From Nostoc sp. 'Peltigera membranacea cyanobiont' N6 (GTDB lineage Bacteria; Cyanobacteriota; Cyanobacteriia; Cyanobacteriales; Nostocaceae), in the NCBI RefSeq assembly GCF_002949735.1, contig NZ_CP026681.1, positions 6,850,501 to 6,914,500 of the forward strand: a stretch of 64,000 nt of DNA, read 5' to 3'. Positions 43,609 to 52,682 of this stretch are shown piece by piece. A model generated the notes under the pieces. That model was not told the DNA's origin and did not search any database. It saw nothing but the letters and a program-made list of their open reading frames with translations. The stretch's first letter is position 1, and the number at the start of each line of letters is the position of its first letter. The position numbers were made by a program, and so were the translations under genes.

Positions 43609-44705
43609 TGGAATAATTTTTGTACCCACTCCAATTGGCTAGTTAATTGAGTAGTTTCTTTGACGATCAGAAAAATTCCTAAGCCTAAGAGTAACACCAA
43701 GCCAGTTTGCATTACACCTTCTTGAATCCGAGCCGGTACAGGCTTACCGCGCAAACCTTCAATCAGCAGAAAAGCCAATTGTCCGCCATCCAAGGCGGGT
43801 AAAGGCAAAATATTGATAATAGCTAAGTTTATGCTGATAATTGCCGCAAAAGACAACAGATTTACAGCATTATCCTCAGCTAATTTTGCACCAATTTTGA
43901 CAATATTAACTGGGCCAGAAACTTGTCCAGCAGTTTGTTGAAAGTTGGTAATTAACTGACCAAAACCGCTTAGTGTGCCAACAAATAATTGTTGAAATCT
44001 GTTAGCAGCAAGACCGAAAATTTCAAAAGGACTATTAGGACGGCGATAAATTGCTGTAGCATTTGGACTAAGCGCTACCCCAACAACACCTTTGCCATCG
44101 GCTCCCAGTTTTGGTGTTAATTTGATGGATTGTTGTTGGTTTTCACGCTGGATTTTCAGTTCGATTTGCTGATTGGGATGAGTTTGAATTTCTTTGGTCA
44201 GCAAAGGAGTTGACTTATCAGAAGCTGGGAGTTCCTGACCGTTAACAGCCAGAATAATATCACCTTCCCGAATACCTGCTTGATAAGCAACAGATTCTTG
44301 ATTAACAGGCTGGACAACGACACCAGCTTGATAGTTTAATTCCTTGGGAATGCCGACGATACCCAATTGTAGAACCAACACCAAATAGGCAAATATTAAA
44401 TTTGCAATTACACCGGCACTGATGACAATCGCCCGGTCTAAAACTGGACGGTTACGCAGCAAATTCGGGTCATTGGGTGGAATATCGCTATCGGGGTCAT
44501 CATCGGGAAAGCCCACAAAGCCACCCAAGGGAAAGGCGCGGACAGCATATTCGGTTTGTGAACCTTGGTACTTCAAAAGAACTGGGCCAAAACCCAAAGA
44601 AAAACGGTTAACGAGAATGCCTTGAGAACGGGCTGCAACAAAATGTCCCAACTCGTGTACCAAGATTAAAACAGCCAAGACTGCGATCGCTGCTAAAACT
44701 GACAT
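43605..44705 (-). CDS. rseP: RseP-like M50 site-2 protease
   Basis: 366 residues. The zinc motif HELGH is at 17-21 in the first membrane helix. A PDZ domain spans about 125-205 (VAYQAGIREGDIILAVNGQELP), and the second active-site motif is NILPLPALDGGQLAFLLIEGLRGKP near 310. The final helix is at about 335-355. It cuts transmembrane segments of anti-sigma factors or similar proteins in the membrane. It is upstream of nth in the same operon and downstream of serS on the same strand. Confidence 0.94.
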   Translation of the reverse strand: MSVLAAIAVLAVLILVHELGHFVAARSQGILVNRFSLGFGPVLLKYQGSQTEYAVRAFPLGGFVGFPDDDPDSDIPPNDPNLLRNRPVLDRAIVISAGVIANLIFAYLVLVLQLGIVGIPKELNYQAGVVVQPVNQESVAYQAGIREGDIILAVNGQELPASDKSTPLLTKEIQTHPNQQIELKIQRENQQQSIKLTPKLGADGKGVVGVALSPNATAIYRRPNSPFEIFGLAANRFQQLFVGTLSGFGQLITNFQQTAGQVSGPVNIVKIGAKLAEDNAVNLLSFAAIISINLAIINILPLPALDGGQLAFLLIEGLRGKPVPARIQEGVMQTGLVLLLGLGIFLIVKETTQLTSQLEWVQKLFQ

Positions 44706-44798
44706 AGAGTAAATTAGTGAAAATATTAAGCTATAGTTATCTCTATTCTAATTGGGCATTGGGAATGGGGCATGGGGCATAGCTCATTGGTAAAATAC

Positions 44799-44822
44799 AA
44801 ATGACCAATGACCAATGACAAA
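44799..44822. repeat. STRR tract directly after serS
   Basis: Three tandem ATGACCA units end immediately at the serS stop codon (44823). Confidence 0.65.
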
Positions 44823-46103
44823 TCACAATACTTCACGTCCCAAATAAGGTTGCAGCGCTTCCGGTATCCTCACCGTCCCATCAGGTTGCTGATAATTTTC
44901 CAAAATTGCTGCCATAGTCCGCCCCACAGCCAAACCCGAACCATTCAGGGTATGTACGAACTGAGTACCTTTTTTCCCCGCCTCTTTAAAGCGAATATCA
45001 GCCCGTCTTGCTTGGAAATCTATAGTATTGGAACAGCTGGAAATTTCGCGGTATTTGCCAGAAGAAGGCAACCAAACCTCTAAATCATAAGTTTTGGTAG
45101 AGGCAAATCCCAAATCCCCAGTACTTAAATTTACTACTCGGTAAGGCAACCGCAACGCCTGTAAAATTGCTTCTGCATTCCCCACCAATTTTTCCAGTTC
45201 ATCAAAAGACGTACTAGGTTCGACAAATTTCACCATTTCCACCTTGTTAAACTGATGCAGGCGAATTAATCCCCGCATATCGCGCCCATAACTACCAGCT
45301 TCGCGGCGAAAACAGGGAGTAAAAGCACAGTGGTAAATAGGCAAATCTTCAGCAGCAAGAATTTCACCCCGGTAGAGATTTGTAACCGGAACTTCCGCAG
45401 TCGGAATCAACCACAAATCATCATCAGCGCATTTAAAGCTTTCTTCGGCAAACTTGGGTAACTGACCGGTCGCCGTCAAAGATTCGGTATTAACTAACAA
45501 CGGCGGACTGACTTCCACATATCCAGCTTGAGTATGGAGAGTCAGCATAAATTGAATTAATGCCCTCTCCAATGCCGCACCAGCACCCACCAAAGCCACA
45601 AACCGACTTTGGGCAACTTTTACAGCCCGTTCAACATTGAGAATACCTAGCTTTTCGCCTATTTCCCAGTGAGGAATAATATTCGGATTTTTGGGAATGT
45701 ACTCATCACCCCAACGGCGAACTTCTACATTATCTTCCTCATTTTTCCCAAGGGGTGTAGAGTCGCTTGGTAAATTGGGAAGCGCCAGTACAAGTTGAGC
45801 GATTTGAGCTTTGAGGTCTTTTTCCTGAGGTTCCAGTTCGCTCAATGTCGCTTTGACAGAGTTACCTTCATCCCGCAAAGCTTGAATTTCTGGGTCTTGA
45901 GGATTGCTCCCAGATTTAATCTTTTGCCCGACAATTTTACCGATTTCGTTGCTCCGAGCTTGGAGTTGACTGCGTGTCCCCTCTAGTTCTCGTTGTTGCC
46001 GATCTAACTGTAGAATCGGTTCAATGTCGTATTTTCCACTACGACTATTCAATCTTTCTTGAACTAATTGCGGATTTTCCCGTATTTGCTTGATATCCAG
46101 CAC
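44823..46103 (-). CDS. serS: Seryl-tRNA synthetase
   Basis: 426 residues, normal length. The N-terminal coiled-coil arm that grips the long variable arm of tRNA-Ser occupies about 30-100. Class II motif 2 is FRREAGSYGRDMRGLIRLHQFNKVE and motif 3 ends in GSGLAVGRTMAAILENYQ. TGQLPKFAEESFK and EISSCSNTIDFQARRADIRF are further signatures. It starts MLDIKQIRENPQLVQERL as usual. Confidence 0.98.
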   Translation of the reverse strand: MLDIKQIRENPQLVQERLNSRSGKYDIEPILQLDRQQRELEGTRSQLQARSNEIGKIVGQKIKSGSNPQDPEIQALRDEGNSVKATLSELEPQEKDLKAQIAQLVLALPNLPSDSTPLGKNEEDNVEVRRWGDEYIPKNPNIIPHWEIGEKLGILNVERAVKVAQSRFVALVGAGAALERALIQFMLTLHTQAGYVEVSPPLLVNTESLTATGQLPKFAEESFKCADDDLWLIPTAEVPVTNLYRGEILAAEDLPIYHCAFTPCFRREAGSYGRDMRGLIRLHQFNKVEMVKFVEPSTSFDELEKLVGNAEAILQALRLPYRVVNLSTGDLGFASTKTYDLEVWLPSSGKYREISSCSNTIDFQARRADIRFKEAGKKGTQFVHTLNGSGLAVGRTMAAILENYQQPDGTVRIPEALQPYLGREVL

Positions 46104-46373
46104 AGATTTTTCTCAGTTTTTAGCCTAAAATCTTCCTGTCAATACAGTTAACACATTAAGCATTTAGCATATAGTAATTTTGGTTTGCTGTGACTGGAAA
46201 AACAAAGTTTATTGCCAAAATCCAGTCTCAATCTCTTAATGAAGATTTTACCCTAGTATCACTGCCAGTACTAAGAAACCATATACTGCATTTAACCCAA
46301 GCATATTGGGTTAAGTATTAAATTATGATTAATTTCTTTTGACTCCTGAAGACTCAGCACTCAAAACTCATAA

Positions 46374-46952
46374 CTAAGGTCGGTTAATGCGATTGAGTAG
46401 CCAAAGTGACGCTATAACCCCTGCAAAATGGGCTGATACGGTGTTGGTATTTGCCTGTACCACAAGCATATCTAGACCGCTAATAATGCGGGTAGGGTCA
46501 AAAAATTGCGTAGTTATCGCTTGGGGAGATATGGATCTTGCTACCAGTGTACCAACGATCGCCTGCGCCCCCAAAAGAGTCACCAGCGTTCCCCCTAAAT
46601 TCACCCACAGCCCTAAGCGTAATACTTGCACTGTCTCGCTTTTCCGAGGGCGGTTACTGGGATTGGAAGATTCCAATTGCTTGCCAATTCTAGTGTAACG
46701 GTAAGCTAAATAAATACCTCCACCCAAAACAACCAGTCCACAAATTGCTAAAAATACGCCAAAACCAGTCCCAGGATTATTACTAGAACTACCAGTTCTT
46801 TGATTAAAGATGGCGAATAGCAACACAATTATGCTAGAAACAACGCCTAGTACTAGCTGAATCCAGAAGCTAATCCAACCTGTAAGGCGAAAGGTTTGGG
46901 CAATTGCCCGCAAAGAAGATGAAGATGATGGAGCATCGGGAGTCTGTGACAT
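46374..46952 (-). CDS. DUF3611 family membrane protein
   Basis: 192 residues from the ATG at 46952 (MSQTPDAPSSSS); the frame is open 4 codons further. After a Ser-rich start come four hydrophobic segments (about 22-50, 66-86, 110-135, 165-188). RAIAQTFRLTGWISFWIQLVLGVVS is typical of DUF3611, known from cyanobacteria and plastids. The function is not established. It is divergent from the next gene. Confidence 0.85.
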   Translation of the reverse strand: MSQTPDAPSSSSSLRAIAQTFRLTGWISFWIQLVLGVVSSIIVLLFAIFNQRTGSSSNNPGTGFGVFLAICGLVVLGGGIYLAYRYTRIGKQLESSNPSNRPRKSETVQVLRLGLWVNLGGTLVTLLGAQAIVGTLVARSISPQAITTQFFDPTRIISGLDMLVVQANTNTVSAHFAGVIASLWLLNRINRP

Positions 46953-47659
46953 AATGATCGCCAATGTGCTGGGGACGCTTTTAAAGGATACAAAGATATA
47001 GGGATATGGAGAACTTTGTTCAGAGGTATCGCACTTCGCGTCTCTAGCCTCCTAGTCTTTGCATCCTATTTGATAAATTTACTATCACATTTATCTAATA
47101 GGACAAGAGATTCTCTTGTCCAGCAAATCAGTAATGCTTACTACTTAAGTATCTTCGCGACCGTAGCAGCTTTAAACCCGACATATCCCTTAGCTTAAGT
47201 TTTTCGGATTTGCATGGGGAAAATCACTGTAAAACAAAGTGTTTATTAAGTTTTACAGACAAAATTGCATTTTACCTGTAAAATTTCTTCGATGGCATTT
47301 TATTGCTTAAGCAGTTCTAACTAGCTCGGCATCACTTAACACCAAGACAGTCAGAAAACCCACGCCTTTAGGTGGGGGCTTGGCACTTGCCGTAATCTGA
47401 CCAAACTAAGTAACTTTGCCACTCTCTGTTCACTCCTCACCACACTCTATCGAGCTAGGGTAAGGGGAAATTTCCTGTATCCCTAAAACTCCCAAACTCG
47501 TCCCACAACTTCACAGATGTGGGTAATCATTTTGTGTTTACGCAATGGATATCTAGTCTAAGTAGCATTATATAGGTTACTCACTTAGCAGTAGCACTGT
47601 ATACTGACTACAAGGATTGTAGACCTCACCCTAAGGCATTTTTTAGCCATTCACTAACC
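46953..47659. other. Divergent intergenic region before padR
   Basis: No gene is seen. At 47359-47376 a hairpin (CCCAC, loop, GTGGG, followed by GGCTTGG) resembles the subterminal hairpins of IS200/IS605 elements, but there is no transposase or second end. Otherwise AT-rich. Confidence 0.45.
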
Positions 47660-48007
47660 ATGAAACTAGAGGATATATATCAATTCTTTGAGAGTCCTCC
47701 GCCAACTTACCTTTGTCAGGAAGTAGCAGTTTGTTACATACTGTCTGTTTTATTACAAGGTGAATCCTACGGAACCGAGTTGATTGAGCAATTAGAAACT
47801 GAATATCCAACCTATCGGCTTTCGGATACCGTACTTTATAGTGCAATCAAATTTCTGGAAGACGAAAAGGCAATCACTGGATATTGGAAGAAACTGGAAG
47901 GACGAGGACGGCCCAGACGGATGTACCAAGTTTCTCCAGAATGGCAAGTTCAAGCGCAGGATTTAGCTTTTCAATGGCTTAACTACATCAACAGGAGGAC
48001 AAAGTAA
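47660..48007 (+). CDS. PadR family transcriptional regulator
   Basis: 115 residues. The winged helix is visible in CYILSVLLQGESYGTELIEQLETEYPTYRLSDTVLYSAIKFLEDEKAITGYW and the wing in KKLEGRGRPRRMYQVSPEW. PadR proteins usually repress nearby genes in response to a ligand. The target is unknown; ccb1 starts 52 bp downstream on the same strand and is the obvious candidate partner. Confidence 0.88.
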   Translation: MKLEDIYQFFESPPPTYLCQEVAVCYILSVLLQGESYGTELIEQLETEYPTYRLSDTVLYSAIKFLEDEKAITGYWKKLEGRGRPRRMYQVSPEWQVQAQDLAFQWLNYINRRTK

Positions 48008-48059
48008 CGAATAATTGATAATGGATAAGTCTCCTCCAGTCGAACACTAACAATAAGTT

Positions 48060-48590
48060 ATGGATACTGCTATTCTGCCATCTACGTTCCTGCTAACCTT
48101 GTTGTTATCGGTTGGACTGTTTTTCTTTATTCGTGCCTCGACTAAAGACCGCATACAAACAGTGCAACTGGTATCCGAGCAAGATGAAGCTGCTTTAATG
48201 TCTCAATTAAAAGAGTATTTTCGCTCCCGGTCTTACCGAGTGGCAGCGCTAGACCGAGAACAAAATAAAGTGACTTTTGAAGGTAATGTTCGCCCCAGTT
48301 GGTTCTTAGCTATATTTTTAACTATGCTGGCAGCGACTGGGATTGTTTGTCTATCGCTAGTTGTATACCTGCTTTTTCCTAACCTCAGTACCTTTGTTCT
48401 GGCTCTGGTACTGCTGTCGCCTTTAAGTGGTCTATTTTATTGGAAAAAATCTGGAAGACTTGAGAAGGTATCACTCAAAGTAGAAACAACTAAGAGCGAA
48501 CAAACCTCCTCAAGCAAGATAACTGTAGTTGCCCATCGAGATGAACTCAGCGAGTTACAGAGGACACTACAGCTTAAGGCTGATGGATAA
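48060..48590 (+). CDS. ccb1: Cofactor assembly of complex C subunit B, CCB1-type
   Basis: 176 residues. An N-terminal membrane helix (about 7-25) precedes a soluble loop with EQDEAALMSQLKEYFRSRSYRVAALDREQNKVTFEGNVRPSWFLA. Two more helices follow at about 85-108 and 110-128, then a soluble C-terminal domain. This matches the PF12046/CCB1 family. CCB proteins attach heme c(n) covalently to cytochrome b6 of the b6f complex in plants and algae. Function in this organism is by family only. Confidence 0.85.
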   Translation: MDTAILPSTFLLTLLLSVGLFFFIRASTKDRIQTVQLVSEQDEAALMSQLKEYFRSRSYRVAALDREQNKVTFEGNVRPSWFLAIFLTMLAATGIVCLSLVVYLLFPNLSTFVLALVLLSPLSGLFYWKKSGRLEKVSLKVETTKSEQTSSSKITVVAHRDELSELQRTLQLKADG

Positions 48591-49029
48591 TTGTTGTTTT
48601 TTTTAAATGTGATATGCAGACTTCTGACCCGATCTAATCTTTAGATAATGAAAAGTAGGAAGGAGGAAATCAAGACTTCTACTTTGTCAATTTTCCCCAC
48701 GACATAAGTTGTGGGGAAAAATTTAAATTCATTAACTTAAATTCGTTGACAGAGCTTGGTTAACAATTTACGGCATTAGAGCGCAACTTCACTAGCGCTT
48801 TTGGAGGCGCTTGGCTCTATACCCACTCCCTTCTGTATCATGACATTAGTATCAACCCATGCAATCTTGCTTGGTTTGAGACTAGTTGATTTTCCAATTA
48901 CCTAGATTAGCCTTAAAAAGCAAATCAGCTCCAAACTAAAAAAAAATTAAATTTTGCATAAACTTAGCAATTTTGCTAGTTAATGATAGTCAGGAGCCAC
49001 ATCCAATCCGTCAGATGGTTGTCTATGCT
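48591..49029. other. Convergent intergenic region
   Basis: It lies between ccb1 (plus) and a DUF3155-like gene (minus). Apart from the hairpin at 48691-48720 it shows no gene. Confidence 0.55.
48691..48720. terminator. Bidirectional terminator-like hairpin
   Basis: Perfect 10-bp stem TTTTCCCCAC / GTGGGGAAAA with a 10-base loop, 100 bp past the ccb1 stop and 310 bp past the facing gene. The T-runs are part of the stem on both strands. Confidence 0.65.
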
Positions 49030-49407
49030 TTACCGACTAGCTAAGGCAAGAGTTTCTTGACTTGGCGAAGGTTCTAATACCCTCAAGCTAGGAAACAAGA
49101 AATGGTTTTCCTCTACGTATTGAGCACCAAACAGTCCCTTTTCTGCCCAGAAATAACGATCTGTAGTGTGTTCATTTCGCTTTACGAGTAGCAACGCCGG
49201 TGGCAAAATCCCTTCAGCTTGAATGAATCTTCTCGCTGCGGTCACAGGTTTTTCTTCGCCACTCTCGATGCTATATTGAGGCACGTGCTCCAGAATCCGC
49301 CGTCCTTCTTGACGACGGCGACTTTTCCTTTTGCGTCTCCTTGCCAATCTATTGTCCTCCTCTTTCAAGCTATAGATTGTAGTGTTAGCTACAAAATCCG
49401 TCGTCAT
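49030..49407 (-). CDS. Conserved cyanobacterial protein, DUF3155-like
   Basis: 125 residues, with a very basic patch ARRRKRKSRRRQEGRRILEHVPQYSIE at about 22-48 that I associate with DUF3155. The second half, FIQAEGILPPALLLVKRNEHTTDRYFWAEKGLFGAQYVEENHFLFPSLR, is neutral. The basic patch might bind nucleic acid; that is a guess. It is single-gene and divergent from the GAF kinase. Confidence 0.75.
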   Translation of the reverse strand: MTTDFVANTTIYSLKEEDNRLARRRKRKSRRRQEGRRILEHVPQYSIESGEEKPVTAARRFIQAEGILPPALLLVKRNEHTTDRYFWAEKGLFGAQYVEENHFLFPSLRVLEPSPSQETLALASR

Positions 49408-49637
49408 TATATAAGTTCTAGTTCAAAATATCAATAGTTTTTAACCTTTTAATGCAAGAAAGTTAACATCTTTGAAAATAGAGAAAACAAAATTACCTAA
49501 GGATATAATCCCTTGGTACAAAGAAACCATCACTGAGAAGATTTTAGTTAAGCTTTATCAAATGAGTGAGGTAAAAATTAAGTATCCTCTCTTATCATCA
49601 TGCCTCAAAATCTGTAATCTTGAGCAAGAGCTAAAAA

Positions 49638-50984
49638 ATGTTAATGTCTGCCAGTTCCGATTTTATTGCTCTGTGTCGAGAGCAAATAGCGCTGCTAACC
49701 CAAGGGCTGGGAGCAACTTTAAGTATTGTGTACCTGACACAAGAATTGGTAGAGACTCCTTCTGGTGAGGCCAAACTGATTCCAGTAGTAATTTACCCAG
49801 AAACAGCATTATTACCGCCAGGAGAAGAGAGTGCTGAGACAAAAGTACACAAGCAACTTCAAGTTGGAAATGTGTTTATATTACCCAACGATCGCAGAAG
49901 GTTATTGACAGCAGGATCGGAATCTCCAACCTCATCACAGGAGTCTGAGGCATCTCAACCCCATCTAAAAGAGGAATACCTCTTTAGTGGCAACCAAATT
50001 GTTTTACCTCTGGTCTATGAGGGTGTGATGATGGGGTTACTGGTGACGGGTAGGCAAGATCGGGCATGGAATGAACATGAAGAAAGTCAGATTCAACGAA
50101 TAGCCCAAACATTAGCGATCGCTTGTATCTTAGATCAACGGCGGGCATGGTTTGAGGATCAGTTGCGCGAGCAACAAATTCTCCAAGAAAAACAGAGGGA
50201 TTTGCTGGATAATCTATTGCATCAGTTTCGTAACCCATTAACAGCGTTGCGGACTTTTGGTAAACTGCTGTTGAAGAGACTCCGACCGGGAGACACCAAC
50301 CGGGATGTGGCAAATAGTATCGTGCGGGAAAGCGATCGCCTCCAAGAATTACTGCAACAATTCGATCAAGTAATTGACTTGACAGAGGAAGATTTAGCAC
50401 CGCTACATCTACCCGAACATGAAGTATTTGTGGAAGCAACTATCCAAAAATCCGCTAAACCGCCGTTATTATTGCCAGGAACGGGAGATAAAGCAGTTGA
50501 CTGCTCGTTAGCAGATATATTAGAACCATTATTAATATCAGCTAAAGCGATCGCCCAAGAGCGAAAGCTAAAAATAATAACTGAAATTCAACAGAATTCA
50601 CCCTTAGTACGCGCCAACATCAAAGCATTACGAGAGGTTTTAACTAACATCATCGATAATGCCTTGAAATACACTCCCACTGGGGGCAAAATTTTGATTC
50701 AGGCGGGGCAAGAAAAAGCTAATTTTCAAGGAATTATCATCAGTGACAACGGGCCTGGTATTCCACCCGAAGATTTAGAACATCTTGGAGAACGGCATTA
50801 TCGGGGTGTACAAGCGCAAACAGAAATCCCTGGCACAGGTTTAGGGTTAGCGATCGCTAAACAATTAATAGAGCAAATGCAGGGCGAAATCGAGGTTTTC
50901 AGCCCTGCTATCAACTCTAAATTAACTTCACCCAATGCACCGGGAACTACGTTTATTATTTGGTTGCCGGAAGTTCAAAATTAG
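49638..50984 (+). CDS. GAF-domain sensor histidine kinase
   Basis: 448 residues, no membrane helix. A GAF-like domain spans about 10-175 (LPLVYEGVMMGLLVTGRQDRAWNEHEESQIQRIAQTLAIAC near its end). HisKA has the phospho-acceptor His in LLHQFRNPLTALRTFGKLLLKRL. HATPase boxes are LTNIIDNALKYTP, DNGPGIPPED and GTGLGLAIAKQLIEQMQG. Two Met codons at the start (1 and 3) are equally plausible. No response regulator is adjacent. The ligand is unknown. Confidence 0.92.
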   Translation: MLMSASSDFIALCREQIALLTQGLGATLSIVYLTQELVETPSGEAKLIPVVIYPETALLPPGEESAETKVHKQLQVGNVFILPNDRRRLLTAGSESPTSSQESEASQPHLKEEYLFSGNQIVLPLVYEGVMMGLLVTGRQDRAWNEHEESQIQRIAQTLAIACILDQRRAWFEDQLREQQILQEKQRDLLDNLLHQFRNPLTALRTFGKLLLKRLRPGDTNRDVANSIVRESDRLQELLQQFDQVIDLTEEDLAPLHLPEHEVFVEATIQKSAKPPLLLPGTGDKAVDCSLADILEPLLISAKAIAQERKLKIITEIQQNSPLVRANIKALREVLTNIIDNALKYTPTGGKILIQAGQEKANFQGIIISDNGPGIPPEDLEHLGERHYRGVQAQTEIPGTGLGLAIAKQLIEQMQGEIEVFSPAINSKLTSPNAPGTTFIIWLPEVQN

Positions 50985-51046
50985 TCATTTGTCCTTTGTA
51001 CTTTGTAAATACTAATGACTAATGACTAATGACCAATGACCAATGA
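50985..51046. repeat. STRR tract between convergent genes
   Basis: GTCATTTGTCCTTTGTACTT units on the left and ACTAATG/ACCAATG units on the right form an inverted pair, as at 42485-42563. It separates the GAF kinase from an SLH gene. Confidence 0.75.
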
Positions 51047-52288
51047 CTATCTTAGTGAAACCAACAAGTTTTGATTGATTGTCATTTGTAAATCAGTATT
51101 TGGGTCAATTGCCACTAAATCAACACTATTCTTACCGAAGAACAGACCAACCAACGCACCGATACCAGCGCCACCCAAGACTTCTTCTGTGGCGATCGCG
51201 CGATCGCCAGTTACAGCAGATACCGCAGTCGCTGCACCTGCGCCTAATACAGTATTCTTGATAATTGAACCAATACTAGTACCCTTCTTCACGGTTTCAG
51301 TTTTGGTAATCACTTCAGAAGTAGCGTTAAGTTGATACTCTTGACCACTGGTCAAAACCAATTTTTCAGCAACGAATTGAGAACCGCCTGTAGCAGGTTT
51401 GAGTTGACCAATAACTTGACTACCAGCCGGAATCACTACAGATCCGTCTTGTGTCACCACATTTTGGGATACTGTCAATGTTAAAGGCGCTGTTTCATCC
51501 TTTGTAACCAGAATTTTTTCTGCCTTGTCATACTTCACAGGGATAGCAGTCCCTTGAGGAATTGTGACTGATACAGGTGTTGGAGTAGTAGACCCGACAG
51601 CCACGACATAAGGCGAGTTAATTGCTGAAGCTTGGTTAGAACTAACCAATGCTTGGTAGATAAAAGCTGCTACCTGGGCGCGAGTGGCGGTTGCAGTTGG
51701 ATTCAAGAACTTCACATTAGGATAGTTCACAACAATTTGCTTTTCAGTTGCGGCTGCGATCGGGCTACGGGCATAGCTAGCGATGTTAGAGGCATCGTTG
51801 AAGTATTGCAGAGTACTTTCGGTATTGCCACTGGGACTATATTCCAGACCATTAGCCAGGGAAACTAAAACCTGCTGGCGGGGAATAGCTTGGTTAGGCT
51901 CAAAACGATTACCGGGATATCCAGATAAGAAACCAATGGTATAGGCTTGCTGAATGGCACTCGATGCCCAATAGTTGCTGGGAACATCAGCGAAATTGAT
52001 TGGCGATCGCTGCTGTGATTTTTGGAAAGCTTTGTTGACCATAGCGGCAAATTGAGCGCGTGTCACTGCTTCTTCGGGGCGGAAGCTACCATCAGGAAAT
52101 CCGGCAATTACACCTCGCTGTGACAATTGTTGAATAAATTGTGATGCCCAATAGTTAGATGAAACATCAGAAAAAGTGGTTTGAGCTAAAGATGGTGAAG
52201 CGGTAATCAAAGGCGCTACAGTGCCGACTGTGATGCTCAAAGCCATGAGTGCAGCTGTTCCAGATTGCAAACGATTTAAAGTAAACAT
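51047..52288 (-). CDS. SLH-domain surface protein with C-terminal glycine-zipper-containing domain
   Basis: 413 residues. A signal peptide ends at about 36 (ASPSLAQT). Three SLH motifs follow (about 38-90, 98-145, 160-215; cores FSDVSSNYWASQFIQQLSQRGV and FADVPSNYWASSAIQQAYTIGF). The C-terminal part (about 235-413) begins IPQGTAIPVKYDKAEKI, has VIPAGSQVIGQLKP and a Gly/Ala-rich zipper (GGAGIGALVGLFFG). It is clearly related to the 233-residue protein at 54982-55683. The SLH part is nearly identical to that of the beta-helix protein next door. It should be held at the cell wall. Confidence 0.88.
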   Translation of the reverse strand: MFTLNRLQSGTAALMALSITVGTVAPLITASPSLAQTTFSDVSSNYWASQFIQQLSQRGVIAGFPDGSFRPEEAVTRAQFAAMVNKAFQKSQQRSPINFADVPSNYWASSAIQQAYTIGFLSGYPGNRFEPNQAIPRQQVLVSLANGLEYSPSGNTESTLQYFNDASNIASYARSPIAAATEKQIVVNYPNVKFLNPTATATRAQVAAFIYQALVSSNQASAINSPYVVAVGSTTPTPVSVTIPQGTAIPVKYDKAEKILVTKDETAPLTLTVSQNVVTQDGSVVIPAGSQVIGQLKPATGGSQFVAEKLVLTSGQEYQLNATSEVITKTETVKKGTSIGSIIKNTVLGAGAATAVSAVTGDRAIATEEVLGGAGIGALVGLFFGKNSVDLVAIDPNTDLQMTINQNLLVSLR

Positions 52289-52682
52289 TAATTTTTAACT
52301 CCAGGTGTAATTATTTTTTTACTGTTAATTAATTAGACAATTACTAATATCTTTGGTTCCCAAATTTTTCTGTTTTTTGTAAAAACCATTACTTTAGTAA
52401 TACAGTCATTTTTCCCAAATCTATGTCAAATGAAGCAGACAATAGGAGTAGTGTAATTACCCTATTAGCTGTCAGCCTAATTAAAGCAGTATTCGAAGAA
52501 AGATTGATACTGATTAAGACGATATAAAGGTATAATAGTTGCTGGCAAATTAATTTTTAGGATAAAAAATGAATGCGATCGCACACTATAGTTAAAGTGG
52601 CGATCGCATATCAGGGATGATTAAAGTTACGACGTGAATCCAGTTAAACCTAGTAGCAGCCACGACATCAGGCAGTTAATTG
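52289..52682. other. Intergenic region with a duplicated segment
   Basis: 52503-52657 is a near copy of 54834-54989 and includes a HIP1-armed stem-loop (52573-52582 with 52600-52609). 52657-52682 carries a decayed second copy of an SLH gene end. No gene is seen. Confidence 0.75.
52503..52657. repeat. 155-bp duplicated segment, copy 1
   Basis: It matches 54834-54989 at most positions, from TGATACTGATTAAGACGAT to CTAGTAGC. Both copies carry a stem ATGCGATCGC / GCGATCGCAT with a 17-base loop. In the second copy the end CTAGTAGC contains the stop codon of the gene at 54982-55683. So this copy is a displaced gene-end. Confidence 0.85.

Noticed and set aside
47351..47380. IS200/IS605-like terminal hairpin
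   Set aside because: No transposase, second end or target-site evidence; kept only as a note in the intergenic entry.
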